A stretch of DNA of 64,000 nucleotides from Flavobacterium psychrophilum. GTDB taxonomy: Bacteria > Bacteroidota > Bacteroidia > Flavobacteriales > Flavobacteriaceae. The stretch's first letter is position 1. Each line of letters starts with the position of its first letter. A program made the translations under genes and the position numbers. Below are positions 9,746 to 18,988 of this stretch, in pieces. The stretch covers positions 1,488,001 to 1,552,000 of the forward strand of contig CP012388.1 in NCBI GenBank assembly GCA_001708385.1, in the 5' to 3' direction. Below the pieces are notes generated by a model, which saw nothing but the letters and a program-made list of their open reading frames with translations, was not told the DNA's origin and did no database searches.

Positions 9746-11650
9746 TTATTTTATTATAATCTTCTCAACTTCAGTTCTTTCACCATTGGTAACATTAACC
9801 ATATATATACCACTAGCAAGACCTTGAACATTTAAGACCGTATCAGCATTTAACAATGCGGCAGACAGAACCTGTCTTCCCTGAGCATCATATACGATAG
9901 CAGATGCATTTTTCTCCACACCACCAGGAAAAGATATATTTAACTCTTCACCTGCCGGATTAGGCCATACTACAAAAGTCTTAGCGTTCGATTCATTAAT
10001 TCCAACAGTACTGTTAGTAATACCCGAAATAATTAAAGAATACGCTTGTTGCGGCGCGCCATTAGGATTCTGTAACGTTGATTTTTTATGCTTAACAGTA
10101 ATGGTATAAGCGCCTACTGGATTAACAACCTCCACTTTTTCAATATTATCAACATTATTCTGCCCGCGTTCAGCATAGTTACCTGTATCATCCAGTCTCC
10201 ACGGATAATTTATCTCACTTCCTTTTGTAACCGTAATATCAAGATCATTTATCAAAACAGCAGTAGTTTTATTAACTGTAATAGCGCCTGCAGGATCTGT
10301 CCATGCTATAGTAGCAACTAATGGTTCACTACCTAACGCTGAAATCGTTTTTGTATACGTTTGATTTGGAGTAAGAACTAATTCTTCAACAGACGCAGTA
10401 GTATTGTTGGCTGCAGCACCAAGAACCTGAGCTGCTTTTTTAGCGTTAAGAACACCCCATCCAAATATATTATCCGGTCCATCAGCCAAACCTGCTTCAT
10501 CTGCAGTATGAGCAACAAGAGCCCTTACAGTAGATGACCTCATATAAGTTTTCACAGCCGCTCCCTCAGGAGTATGAAGATTTGCGTAATATTGCTGAAC
10601 CAATGCTAAAGCTCCCGTTACTCCCGGACAAGCCATTGACGTTCCGCTTTCATTAACATATAAATTATAACCCGCATTTGTAGCAGAATATACATCTACA
10701 CCTTTTGCAGAGATATCCGGTTTTACACGATTATCATTTGTTGGTCCATAACTAGTAAAGCTAGCCTGCTCAACATCCTGAGGATCTGTATAATTATTAA
10801 GTTGCCTTATAGCCGCAACAGCAATACCATTTTTTGAGGTAGACCTATCGGTTAACCTGTCAGGTTGATAATCACCAGCATTTCCTGCGGCAAAAACCGG
10901 CTGATAATATGGATTATCAAAAGTAACTTTATCTACCTCTTGAGATTCTTCAATGTAAGAACCTCTATATTCCGTTAATGTCGGCTCAGGAAGCAATCTT
11001 TCATTAATACCATAGGAATGATTTGATAGTATTAATTGATCTGCATTAGCAACCATTTCCACATAATCATCATTGTAACTAAATGAAGCCGCCAAAGCCT
11101 TTTGTGCTAAACCTTTTGCTAATGCATTGGTTGCACCTCCAATAATTGTAGCTGTTACGTGCGTAGGATGATACTGTACATCGGCAGCTCCATCATAAAC
11201 TATCGCTCTATTATCAAATGCCTGGTGATTAAGCAGCGGATGTCCTCCATCCCAAACACCTATTAGCATTTGCGTACCATCTTCATATTCTCCGGTTAAA
11301 TTTAAACCAGACTCACCACCTGGCTGAAGGTAATTTGCACGTGAGGTTATAGCAGAACCTGCATTAGTAGTTGTTATATATATAGGAGTACCTTCTTCGG
11401 TAACTCTAACCAAAGAAGAATGTTTACCTGCCTCATCTTCTATAACCAGGGGCCAATTATTAAGTTTAGCAAGCCTTACAGCATTTTCATAATTTTTAGT
11501 TCTTTTTTCTTTAGCTTCCTGATATTTTTTTACAGCTAATGACTCCGAAATATTAGCCTTTTTAGTAGGCAGTGCTATTTTCTGTGCGGACGCTGAAACG
11601 CCAGCCAAAGTCATTGCAAGAACAAAAATTCTCACAGTATTCTTTTTCAT
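9746..11650 (-). CDS. Secreted S8 subtilisin-like peptidase with type IX secretion sorting domain
   Basis: 634 residues: signal peptide (to about residue 22), a prodomain-like region, then a subtilase domain with the triad D134 (GVWDGG), H164 (HPTHV) and S338 (ESGTSMACPG), plus oxyanion Asn N257 (AAGNAG). After about residue 415 there is a beta-sandwich (P-domain-like), and the last 80 residues are a type A T9SS C-terminal domain (FVVWPNPAGEELNISF ... GIYMVNV ... KIIIK). It should therefore be exported by the type IX system and released or anchored at the surface. The His motif is HPTHVTA rather than HGTHVAG, a modest deviation. It lies upstream of the Sus operon but has its own terminator; supply of peptides to SusCD is only a guess. 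Confidence 0.93.
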   Translation of the reverse strand: MKKNTVRIFVLAMTLAGVSASAQKIALPTKKANISESLAVKKYQEAKEKRTKNYENAVRLAKLNNWPLVIEDEAGKHSSLVRVTEEGTPIYITTTNAGSAITSRANYLQPGGESGLNLTGEYEDGTQMLIGVWDGGHPLLNHQAFDNRAIVYDGAADVQYHPTHVTATIIGGATNALAKGLAQKALAASFSYNDDYVEMVANADQLILSNHSYGINERLLPEPTLTEYRGSYIEESQEVDKVTFDNPYYQPVFAAGNAGDYQPDRLTDRSTSKNGIAVAAIRQLNNYTDPQDVEQASFTSYGPTNDNRVKPDISAKGVDVYSATNAGYNLYVNESGTSMACPGVTGALALVQQYYANLHTPEGAAVKTYMRSSTVRALVAHTADEAGLADGPDNIFGWGVLNAKKAAQVLGAAANNTTASVEELVLTPNQTYTKTISALGSEPLVATIAWTDPAGAITVNKTTAVLINDLDITVTKGSEINYPWRLDDTGNYAERGQNNVDNIEKVEVVNPVGAYTITVKHKKSTLQNPNGAPQQAYSLIISGITNSTVGINESNAKTFVVWPNPAGEELNISFPGGVEKNASAIVYDAQGRQVLSAALLNADTVLNVQGLASGIYMVNVTNGERTEVEKIIIK

Positions 11651-11874
11651 AATTTATTCTTTAGTTTTAATAGTAATTAATAATGTAGCAATTTCTGTAG
11701 TAAGTAGTACGTAATGTTAAATAATTTAAAAAAGCGATTGTAAATATAACAAAAACATATATCTTATAGACGTAAAACCTAGAAGAAAAAGTCATAATTT
11801 CTACGAAAACGCTTTCAAACTCAAACTTTTCCCGTTATTTTGCACTTATATATACGTTTAAATCCTGTTCTTAG

Positions 11875-12492
11875 ATGCTTTCATTAAATTTTTCCGGCTT
11901 TAAATATGAAACTGGCACAGACGAAGCTGGTCGCGGATGCCTCGCCGGCCCTGTAACCGCTGCAGCCGTTATCTTACCGGAAGATTTTAAACTTGATCTT
12001 TTAAATGACTCAAAACAGTTATCCGAAAAAATAAGAGAACACCTTCGACCACTAATTCAGGAAAAAGCACTTTGCTATCATGTTACAAATATTGAGCCTG
12101 AAATTATAGATGAGATAAATATTCTTAACGCCTCAATAAAAGCGATGCAGGAATGTATCGTGAAACTAACTCCTATTCCGGAATACATCATCGTTGATGG
12201 CAACAGATTTAAACCTGTAAACGATATACCGCACAGCTGTATTATTAAAGGAGACGGAAAATACCTGAGCATTGCGGCAGCCTCTATACTTGCTAAAACA
12301 TACAGGGATGATTACATGAATATGATACACGAGGAGTATCCTATGTATAACTGGAAGAAGAATAAGGGCTACCCAACTATGGAACATCGAGAAGCCATAA
12401 GAAAATACGGAATAACCAAATACCATCGCAAATCGTTTCGATTACTGCCGGAGCAAATGGAAATTGACTTTGGTTTTGATTATTCCGGATAA
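11875..12492 (+). CDS. rnhB: Ribonuclease HII
   Basis: 205 residues. It cleaves RNA in RNA-DNA hybrids and at single ribonucleotides misincorporated in DNA. The DEDD metal ligands are D16 and E17 (GTDEAGRG), D108 (IIVDGN) and D145 (KTYRDDYM), with LNDSKQLS near residue 45. Length is normal for the family. It is divergent from the peptidase gene and convergent with lipB; a symmetrical hairpin lies between the two stop codons. The 223-nt gap upstream contains TTATTTTG about 33 nt before the ATG, one base from the -7 consensus. Confidence 0.97.
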   Translation: MLSLNFSGFKYETGTDEAGRGCLAGPVTAAAVILPEDFKLDLLNDSKQLSEKIREHLRPLIQEKALCYHVTNIEPEIIDEINILNASIKAMQECIVKLTPIPEYIIVDGNRFKPVNDIPHSCIIKGDGKYLSIAAASILAKTYRDDYMNMIHEEYPMYNWKKNKGYPTMEHREAIRKYGITKYHRKSFRLLPEQMEIDFGFDYSG

Positions 12493-12497
12493 TATTT

Positions 12498-12522
12498 TAC
12501 ACCTATATATATTATAGGTGTA
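12498..12522. terminator. Symmetrical hairpin between convergent rnhB and lipB
   Basis: TACACCTATA/TATAGGTGTA, a perfect 10-bp stem with a 5-nt loop. It overlaps the lipB stop codon. Short T-runs lie on both sides (GATTTTT on plus, AAAAT on minus), so it may serve both genes weakly. Confidence 0.5.
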
Positions 12523-13240
12523 GTGATTTTTCTTTCTGGAGAATTTCAGCATCAAAAAGTGCAGCAAAATGCTTAAGCACTTTTTCTTTTACTTCTTCTT
12601 CGTTTACAACTTCAACACCAAGCTCTGCATTTAAAGTTGCCACCGCTTTACCTTTTATACCGCATGGTATGATATTATCGAAGTAGCCCAGGTTTGCATT
12701 TACATTAAGCGCAAAGCCATGCATAGTTACCCAGCGTGAAGCCCTCACACCCATTGCGCATATTTTCCTGGCAAACGGAGTACCCGCATCCAGCCAAACT
12801 CCTGTTTCACCTTCACTGCGAACTCCATTAAGACCATATTCTGCAAGTGTAAGAATAATTACTTCTTCCAGAAAACGGAGGTACTTATGTATATCTGTAA
12901 AGAAATTTTCAAGATCAAGTATTGGATATCCTACTAACTGTCCGGGGCCGTGATATGTTATATCCCCTCCCCTGTTTATTTTGTAAAATGATGCGCCTTT
13001 TACCTCAAGCTGTTTTTCATTGAGAAGCAGATTTTCTATGTCACCGCTTTTACCCAATGTATATACATGTGGATGCTCTACGAATAGTAGATAATTTGGT
13101 GTTTCAAGCGTAAGCTCTTCCCTTCTGTTTCTTATTTTTATATCTAATACGTCCTGGAATAATTTTTCCTGGAATTCCCATGTCTCTTTATAGTCTTTAA
13201 CCCCAAGGTCTGAAAACTGAACTTTTTTATTCATCGTCAT
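12512..13240 (-). CDS. lipB: Octanoyltransferase (lipoate biosynthesis)
   Basis: 242 residues. LipB moves octanoyl groups from acyl carrier protein to lipoyl domains. Diagnostic segments are RGGDITYHGPGQLVGYP (about residues 90-106), the catalytic Lys in ARKICAMG, GVRASRWVTMHGFALN, and the catalytic Cys in IIPCGIKGK. Two ATGs are possible, 13240 and 13234; the first has AGAG at a suitable distance. A TAATTTTG box lies at 13259-13266. No lipA is visible nearby. Confidence 0.96.
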   Translation of the reverse strand: MTMNKKVQFSDLGVKDYKETWEFQEKLFQDVLDIKIRNRREELTLETPNYLLFVEHPHVYTLGKSGDIENLLLNEKQLEVKGASFYKINRGGDITYHGPGQLVGYPILDLENFFTDIHKYLRFLEEVIILTLAEYGLNGVRSEGETGVWLDAGTPFARKICAMGVRASRWVTMHGFALNVNANLGYFDNIIPCGIKGKAVATLNAELGVEVVNEEEVKEKVLKHFAALFDAEILQKEKSLHL

Positions 13241-13258
13241 TAACTCTAAAATCCATTA

Positions 13259-13266
13259 CAAAATTA
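13259..13266 (-). promoter_or_regulatory. -7 element TAATTTTG of lipB
   Basis: The minus strand reads TAATTTTG, 18 nt upstream of the first lipB ATG. No clear -33 partner. Confidence 0.5.
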
Positions 13267-13339
13267 CGAAACTTATCGGTCGGGATTACATAAGCCCGGA
13301 TTCATAACAAATAAGCGATTTTAGCAGCTATAACACCAA

Positions 13340-13369
13340 TTGGTTATTTGTTAATAATCATTATCTTTG
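13340..13369 (+). promoter_or_regulatory. Promoter of lysS (TTG-N19-TATCTTTG)
   Basis: TTG at 13340-13342, 19 nt, TATCTTTG at 13362-13369, 23 nt before the lysS ATG. A full match to the Bacteroidota promoter consensus. Confidence 0.75.
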
Positions 13370-13392
13370 CGGGCTTAAAAACATTATAAATC

Positions 13393-15087
13393 ATGCAGCT
13401 TTCAGAACAAGAAATTATTCGTAGAGAAAAACTGGATGCGCTGAGAAACCTCGGCATCAATCCGTATCCCGCAAACCTTTATCCTGTAGACCACACATCT
13501 AAGAAGGTTAAGGAAGAATTTTCTGAAGGCAGGAAGGTGGTTGTTGCCGGTCGTTTAATGTCGATACGAGTTCAGGGTAAAGCCGCTTTCGCTGAACTTC
13601 AGGACAGCGAAGGCCGTATTCAGGTTTATGTTAACCGTGACGAGATTTGCCCCGGAGAAGACAAAACCCTTTATAATGAAGTATTTAAAAAACTTATAGA
13701 TCTTGGTGATTTCGTAGGTTTTAAAGGTGAGCTTTTCACTACTCAGGTAGGTGAAAAATCTATTCGTGTACACGAGCTTACCCTTTTAAGCAAAACCCTT
13801 AGGCCATTGCCAATGCCAAAAACTGATGCCGACGGCAAAGTGTTTGACAGTTTTAGCGATCCTGAGCTTCGTTACCGCCAACGCTATGTTGACCTTGTAG
13901 TTAACCCGCAGGTTAAAGAAGTATTTGTTAAAAGAACAAAACTGTTCAACGCAATGCGTAATTTCTTTAACGAAAAAGGTTATTTTGAGGTTGAGACACC
14001 TGTATTACAACCTATTCCGGGTGGTGCAGCAGCAAGGCCTTTTGTAACACACCATAACAGCCTTGACATTCCTTTATACATGAGGATTGCTAACGAACTA
14101 TACCTTAAAAGACTTATAGTTGGTGGTTTTGATGGTGTTTATGAATTCTCCAAAAACTTCCGTAATGAAGGTATGGACAGGACACACAACCCTGAATTTA
14201 CCGCAATGGAAATATATGTAGCCTACAAAGACTACAACTGGATGATGGAATTTACCGAAAACCTTCTTGAGTATTGCGCAATTGAAGTTAACGGTACATC
14301 TGATGTTATTTTTGGCGAGCACCAGGTAAACTTCAAGGCACCTTATGCACGCGTAACAATGACCGATGCTATTAAGCAATTTACCGGTTTTGATATTACC
14401 GGGAAATCTGAGCAGGAGATATACGAAGCTGCCAAAGGCATGGGCATTGCTGTTGACGATACAATGGGTAAAGGAAAACTTATTGACGAGATTTTTGGTG
14501 AAAAATGTGAAGGTAACTTTATACAACCTACATTTATTACTGATTATCCGAAAGAAATGAGCCCGCTTTGTAAAGAGCACCGTGATAACCCGGAACTTAC
14601 AGAACGTTTTGAACTTATGATATGTGGTAAAGAGATCGCTAATGCATATTCTGAGCTTAACGACCCTATAGACCAGAGAGAACGTTTTGAAGCTCAGCTT
14701 AAATTATCTGAAAGAGGTGATGTTGAAGCTGCTCAATTTATTGATAATGATTTCCTTCGCGCACTTGAATATGGTATGCCACCAACATCGGGATTAGGTA
14801 TTGGTATGGACAGGTTAATTATGTTCCTTACAAACAATCCTTCTATTCAGGAAGTATTGTTCTTCCCACAGATGAGGCCTGAGAAAAAACAGGTTGAACT
14901 TACGGAAGACGAGAAAGCGGTTGCAGAACTTCTTAAAGTAAGCGGACAACTTGCCCTTGATGCTCTTAAAACACAAGCTGGTTTAAGCGGTAAAAAATGG
15001 GATGCTGCAATGAAAGGCCTTTCTAAACACGGACTTGTAAAAGTTACCGTAGAAGGTGATAGCAAAACAGTTGAATTTAAAGGATAA
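13393..15087 (+). CDS. lysS: Lysine--tRNA ligase, class II, with C-terminal extension
   Basis: 564 residues. It charges tRNA-Lys. An OB-fold anticodon-binding domain (about 50-150) is followed by the class II catalytic core: motif 2 in FRNEGMDRTHNPEFTAMEIY (about residues 255-275), and motif 3 in GLGIGMDRLIMF (about 470-482). It is about 60 residues longer than E. coli LysS. The extra C-terminal part, after the usual end near PQMRPEK, looks like a small helical/winged domain (LDALKTQAGLSGKKWDAAMK). A C-terminal tail like this occurs in other Bacteroidota LysS to my knowledge. Single-gene unit with its own promoter and terminator. Confidence 0.97.
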   Translation: MQLSEQEIIRREKLDALRNLGINPYPANLYPVDHTSKKVKEEFSEGRKVVVAGRLMSIRVQGKAAFAELQDSEGRIQVYVNRDEICPGEDKTLYNEVFKKLIDLGDFVGFKGELFTTQVGEKSIRVHELTLLSKTLRPLPMPKTDADGKVFDSFSDPELRYRQRYVDLVVNPQVKEVFVKRTKLFNAMRNFFNEKGYFEVETPVLQPIPGGAAARPFVTHHNSLDIPLYMRIANELYLKRLIVGGFDGVYEFSKNFRNEGMDRTHNPEFTAMEIYVAYKDYNWMMEFTENLLEYCAIEVNGTSDVIFGEHQVNFKAPYARVTMTDAIKQFTGFDITGKSEQEIYEAAKGMGIAVDDTMGKGKLIDEIFGEKCEGNFIQPTFITDYPKEMSPLCKEHRDNPELTERFELMICGKEIANAYSELNDPIDQRERFEAQLKLSERGDVEAAQFIDNDFLRALEYGMPPTSGLGIGMDRLIMFLTNNPSIQEVLFFPQMRPEKKQVELTEDEKAVAELLKVSGQLALDALKTQAGLSGKKWDAAMKGLSKHGLVKVTVEGDSKTVEFKG

Positions 15088-15106
15088 TATAATCCCTTAT
15101 ATATAG

Positions 15107-15133
15107 AAAAGGCTCCTGGTAGGGAGCCTTTCT
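15107..15133 (+). terminator. Terminator of lysS
   Basis: AAAGGCTCC/GGGAGCCTTT hairpin followed by TTCTTG, 20 nt after the lysS stop. Confidence 0.8.
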
Positions 15134-15155
15134 TGTTTACTGTACATTGCAAAAC

Positions 15156-15911
15156 CTATTCAAAAATAGCTTCTATCTTATTCTGCTGTCTTACTTTAAG
15201 CGCAAACTCACCAATGGCGATCAGCAGGAATATATTACCAAACAGCTGCATGTATAATGTAATCTTTTCACTTAGGCTGATGCAAACATCATTTACCTGC
15301 ACCTGCATAAACACTTCATCATTAAACATAGCGGGCAAAAGCAATACAAGAAATAATGTAAAACTGGCAAAAGCATAGCTTTTAGTCTTATAATACACCT
15401 TAAAATCACTCCACAAACTGTGTCTGTATTTATATCCCTGAAGCCCTGTAAAACACAAAATAGTTATACCTATAAATAGACACAAAATATAATCTGAACT
15501 ATCATAAAAAAATATACCCTGCTCCAGCAGTAACAGATAGGCCGAAAAGCCAAATAGTATATTAAAAATACTCTGATAACTATATGCCCTTTTAGACAGC
15601 GTATACCTTAAAGAAATCCCACTACAAATAATCAACAACACCGTTTGCATGCCATCTATAAAAGAATAGGCACTGGCAGACACCCCTGTAAAAGCCTCTA
15701 AAGCATCCTGCCTTACAAGGTGTATACCCAACAATAAAATAAGCGCATACAGAATTATTTTCTCTGCATTCTGCAATACATTTTTGCGGGCATCTATCTC
15801 GCGGTTTGTATATATAATTTTAGGTTCTATCCCCTCAGTATTGGCACCAATTATCTCTTTTGCAATAACAGTTTTCTGTTCACTAACAGAAATCTTTGTA
15901 ATAACCCTCAT
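15156..15911 (-). CDS. Polytopic membrane protein of unknown function
   Basis: About 251 residues. A polar N-terminal 45 residues is followed by roughly six hydrophobic segments (for example ILYALILLLGIHLV, TVLLIICSGISL, ILFGFSAYLLLL, ILCLFIGITILCF, LFLVLLLPAMF and LFGNIFLLIAIGEFAL). I recognise no family. The open frame reaches a GTG at 15932, but a TACTTTTG box at 15935-15942 lies just upstream, which favours ATG 15911. It follows the copper-type barrel gene on the same strand after 90 nt with this promoter between, so it is probably a separate unit. Confidence 0.7.
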   Translation of the reverse strand: MRVITKISVSEQKTVIAKEIIGANTEGIEPKIIYTNREIDARKNVLQNAEKIILYALILLLGIHLVRQDALEAFTGVSASAYSFIDGMQTVLLIICSGISLRYTLSKRAYSYQSIFNILFGFSAYLLLLEQGIFFYDSSDYILCLFIGITILCFTGLQGYKYRHSLWSDFKVYYKTKSYAFASFTLFLVLLLPAMFNDEVFMQVQVNDVCISLSEKITLYMQLFGNIFLLIAIGEFALKVRQQNKIEAIFE

Positions 15912-15934
15912 ACGATTGACTGATTTAACCACTG

Positions 15935-15942
15935 CAAAAGTA
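15935..15942 (-). promoter_or_regulatory. -7 element TACTTTTG of the membrane-protein gene
   Basis: The minus strand reads TACTTTTG, 23 nt upstream of ATG 15911. It makes the GTG at 15932 an unlikely start. Confidence 0.5.
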
Positions 15943-16023
15943 ATTAATTATCAACTTATTTTTAATACTTTAGTTAGTAATCACACTATACAAAACGATA
16001 GCACATCGATACCTTGAAACCTA

Positions 16024-16950
16024 TTAAAGACTGTAATTAAGATTGACTGACCAACGATAATTAGCTTCTACCCTGCCCCCTGTAAGATTTTGCGAGATAG
16101 GCAGCATGCCATTTACACCTACCGAAAACCGACCTGTTCCTGCTTCTATACCCAGCTTACCAAAAAGGATATCGCCTTTGGTATCGGGAACATCTTCGTT
16201 ATACTGCCTGTTGGTTTCATACAACTCCCCGGCAAGTCCGGCCTGAGGGACGATCGCAAATTTTGGAGTATCTATCTCGTAAAAAAATGTACCTGAATAG
16301 TTAAACTGGTTTCCAAAACGATAATGATCGTTATTTTCGGTCTTCATGGCGTAATTAACCATCGTATTGAGTCCAATCGCTTTATGGCGGATAACGTATT
16401 CTGCTGCCATAAGATAATCCCAGCTGCCTGTACCCACCTGAAAGCTTGGGTTTACGCTCCCTTTATTTGCAGCATCGTAAGTACCTGTAGGTGCTTTTAC
16501 CCCTGCACCTGCCTGAAGCGTATGTATAAAAACAGTGCTGTCTTTATGTGTTTGGTAAACAGTATACAATCCCAACACTGTTATATCTCCTAAACCATTA
16601 ATTGTTTGCTTTCCTGTAGATAACTTCCTGTTATGGAAATGGTACGGAACCAGCGCAGATACCTGAAAATTTTTAAAAACAGGGATTCTTGCCCATAGCT
16701 GAATGGTATTAAAATTTTCATCTATCCAGGGCGAATTATTAAATATGCCATCCCTGCTGGTATAGCTCTGATTGAAATAACGTAAGCCAACAAAGTTCTT
16801 GTTCAGCATAGAGCTAAAACCCATACCTCCTCCGCTTGCAGAACAGCCACAAGCATCGCAATCGTCGAGGTATTTCATAAAATTAGGTGGCGGTGTAGCT
16901 GCAAACCCAAACTGAAAGGCCAGCAGTACCAGCACTATATATTTTTTCAT
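16024..16950 (-). CDS. Outer-membrane beta-barrel, transporter-like, with Cys-rich N-terminus; part of MbnP/MbnH cluster
   Basis: 308 residues from ATG 16950, which sits 1 nt after the stop codon of the di-heme gene, so translation is probably coupled. A signal peptide (ends FGFAATPPP) is followed by a short Cys/Gly-rich segment DDCDACGCSASGGGMG at mature residues near 25-40, then about 12 amphipathic strands ending VNLNYSL. The barrel resembles the 'transporter' / phenol-degradation MetA-like outer-membrane group. The Cys cluster could bind a metal. The set MbnP - di-heme protein - barrel recurs in Bacteroidota as far as I recall, which suggests a role in moving or sensing copper; this is inference. 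Confidence 0.75.
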   Translation of the reverse strand: MKKYIVLVLLAFQFGFAATPPPNFMKYLDDCDACGCSASGGGMGFSSMLNKNFVGLRYFNQSYTSRDGIFNNSPWIDENFNTIQLWARIPVFKNFQVSALVPYHFHNRKLSTGKQTINGLGDITVLGLYTVYQTHKDSTVFIHTLQAGAGVKAPTGTYDAANKGSVNPSFQVGTGSWDYLMAAEYVIRHKAIGLNTMVNYAMKTENNDHYRFGNQFNYSGTFFYEIDTPKFAIVPQAGLAGELYETNRQYNEDVPDTKGDILFGKLGIEAGTGRFSVGVNGMLPISQNLTGGRVEANYRWSVNLNYSL

Positions 16951-16951
16951 G

Positions 16952-17995
16952 TTATGTTTTGTAATAGAATAAGGGGTTTTTGATGAAGTCCTCATCAGTA
17001 AGCGTTTTTATAAAAGCGATAATAGCCGTTTTTTCGTCTGCCGAAAGTGCAATACCTAAAACTGCGTTTTGATGCAGCAAAGTATCTAACGTTTCAGAGT
17101 CTTTTACTCCTGATGCATAAAAATTAAGCACAGACTCCAGACTCCCGAAGCGTCCATCGTGCATGTAAGGTGCTGTTAATTCTGCATTGCGAAGGCTCGG
17201 CACTTTAAACTTATAGCGATCGTAACCAAAACCTGTTACGTTTTGGCGTCCGTAATCATTGAGCAGCGGATTAGCCGGCAGTCCGTTATTGCGGTAGGAA
17301 TTATCAGTAAACAAATCAGTTGCGTGGCACGAAGCACATTTTTGTGCAAAAAGTTCCATGCCCTGCAATTCCTGTACAGACAAACTGCCTCCCGGTTCGT
17401 TACGGACATACTTGTCATATCGCGAATTTGCCGACACCATCATAGTCATGAATTGCCCTAATGCTTTTAAGATATTTCCGGATGTAATATCGGCACCATT
17501 AAAAGCCTTTTTAAACATCTGCACATAAGTTTTATCTTTCTGCAGCTTAAGCGCTATGTTTTCAAGTGTTTCGTCCATCTCAAGCGGATTATGAATAGGC
17601 ACTATAGATAGCATCTCTATGTTATCAGATGCTCCATCATAAAAGTATTCGCCCATAAACATAAGGTTTTGTACCGCCGGGGCGTTACGTGTTCCCTCCT
17701 GATCGCGTATACCGTGGCTTAACGCATGCCCATGATGGGTAAATGCATAGCCCTGCTCATGGCAAAACGAACATGATACGGTTCCGTCAGCCGAAAGATT
17801 GGCATCATAAAACAGTCTCCTTCCTAGTTCAAAACCTTTTTGAGTTGGATGATTTAAGGATAAATCCTGTACCATTGGTGGAAAATTGGCAGGTACTGTA
17901 AATACAAGTTGTTCGTTAATTTCCTGGTATTCTTCCTCTTTATTGCATGATAACAATAGTAATGACGATACCATCATTAGAATAATTTTTCTCAT
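16952..17995 (-). CDS. Di-heme cytochrome c peroxidase-family lipoprotein (MbnH-like)
   Basis: 347 residues. Lipoprotein signal ends LLLLSC (C17). Two c-type heme sites are visible: CSFCH (C75, C78, H79) and CASCH (C220, C223, H224); a Met near LTAPYMHDGR is the likely axial ligand of the second heme. This is the CcpA/MauG family. Within it, MbnH enzymes oxidise a Trp of their MbnP partner to kynurenine; the gene here lies 56 nt downstream of an MbnP-like gene, which supports an MbnH role over plain peroxide removal. Its stop nearly touches the start of the barrel gene. Confidence 0.85.
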   Translation of the reverse strand: MRKIILMMVSSLLLLSCNKEEEYQEINEQLVFTVPANFPPMVQDLSLNHPTQKGFELGRRLFYDANLSADGTVSCSFCHEQGYAFTHHGHALSHGIRDQEGTRNAPAVQNLMFMGEYFYDGASDNIEMLSIVPIHNPLEMDETLENIALKLQKDKTYVQMFKKAFNGADITSGNILKALGQFMTMMVSANSRYDKYVRNEPGGSLSVQELQGMELFAQKCASCHATDLFTDNSYRNNGLPANPLLNDYGRQNVTGFGYDRYKFKVPSLRNAELTAPYMHDGRFGSLESVLNFYASGVKDSETLDTLLHQNAVLGIALSADEKTAIIAFIKTLTDEDFIKNPLFYYKT

Positions 17996-18051
17996 ATAAT
18001 GTGATTATAAAGCCTGAAGCCAACCATATCAGCCTTCAGGCTTATTAAAAA

Positions 18052-18876
18052 TTACTCGTGGTGTGAACCTGTACCGTTATGAACGTGGTCTACTTGAAAA
18101 AACTTAAGCGAGTTCGCGGCGATATTAATAAGATTCTGACCTCCCATTATAGCCGATGCATTGCCTGTACCATCAAGGTTATCCTGTAAACGTATTTTAG
18201 TATCGCCATCCAGTAATACATTAACGTTTGTTTTGATGTGGATACTTGGCTGCTCGTTTTCACGAACCCTTGCCGTAGTTGGCAGATCCAACGTCACTTC
18301 TCTGTAGTTATCGGTAGCCGTGTTGCTGCCCTGATGCACCTGGAATTTCTTTGCATCGGTATTGGCTGCCGATGTAAATGTACCTTCAAAACTGATAAAC
18401 CTGTATCCTGTAGACCATGTCCATGTAAGGTCGTTAGCTGCTGCTAAATCCCAAAAGCTTTGCTGTGCCGTTTCTCCCTGAAGGTAACGTTGTTTGTCTA
18501 CCCCTATACCCAAACGTACTTTTTTGTAATCGCCTGCAGGTACGTTTTCAAGATGAACCGTGAACAATTTAGCCTCCTGACTGATAACAAAATAGCTCTC
18601 TTCTTTAGGATAAACGAATTCTGAACCGTCTTCTTTTATAAATACAACATTGCTTACAATGTAGCTTAAGCGGTTAATGGTTAGCGTTTCGCTATTTGAG
18701 TTTGTGTAGCTGCTACCAAGTATAAGCGCATCGCCTGCAACGCCGTTGTCAAAGAAAAGTTCGGCATCGCCTGTTGTACCTTCTACAATTTTAGATGCAT
18801 CATCATCATTACTACAAGACACAAAAAGGGCTGTTGCAGCCATTACTGCAGCTATATTTTTAAATTGGAATTTCAT
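18052..18876 (-). CDS. MbnP-family copper-binding lipoprotein
   Basis: 274 residues with lipobox LFVSC (C21) followed by Asn and Asp residues. The mature part begins with a typical MbnP strand (AELFFDNGVAGDALILG) and contains LTWTWSTGYRFISFEG (residues 150-165), the Trp-rich MbnP signature; W152 or W154 would be the candidate for oxidation to kynurenine by the neighbouring di-heme enzyme. The C-terminus ends VDHVHNGTGSHHE, a His-rich tail that could bind copper. MbnP proteins are known from methanobactin operons, but many members, like this one, occur without methanobactin genes. First or second gene of the putative cluster on the minus strand. Confidence 0.87.
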   Translation of the reverse strand: MKFQFKNIAAVMAATALFVSCSNDDDASKIVEGTTGDAELFFDNGVAGDALILGSSYTNSNSETLTINRLSYIVSNVVFIKEDGSEFVYPKEESYFVISQEAKLFTVHLENVPAGDYKKVRLGIGVDKQRYLQGETAQQSFWDLAAANDLTWTWSTGYRFISFEGTFTSAANTDAKKFQVHQGSNTATDNYREVTLDLPTTARVRENEQPSIHIKTNVNVLLDGDTKIRLQDNLDGTGNASAIMGGQNLINIAANSLKFFQVDHVHNGTGSHHE

Positions 18877-18988
18877 TTGATTTATTTATTAAAGTATACG
18901 AATTGTTACCCGATAGCCGTTAAGCCACCGGATTGTTTGTTTGCATGAAAAATCGGCGTACATAAAATGCACGGCACGAAATGTTACT

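Noticed and set aside
14098..14580. 160-residue ORF antisense to lysS
   Set aside because: It lies wholly inside lysS, has no recognisable family and the composition of a shadow frame; the same holds for the other long antisense ORFs inside known genes.
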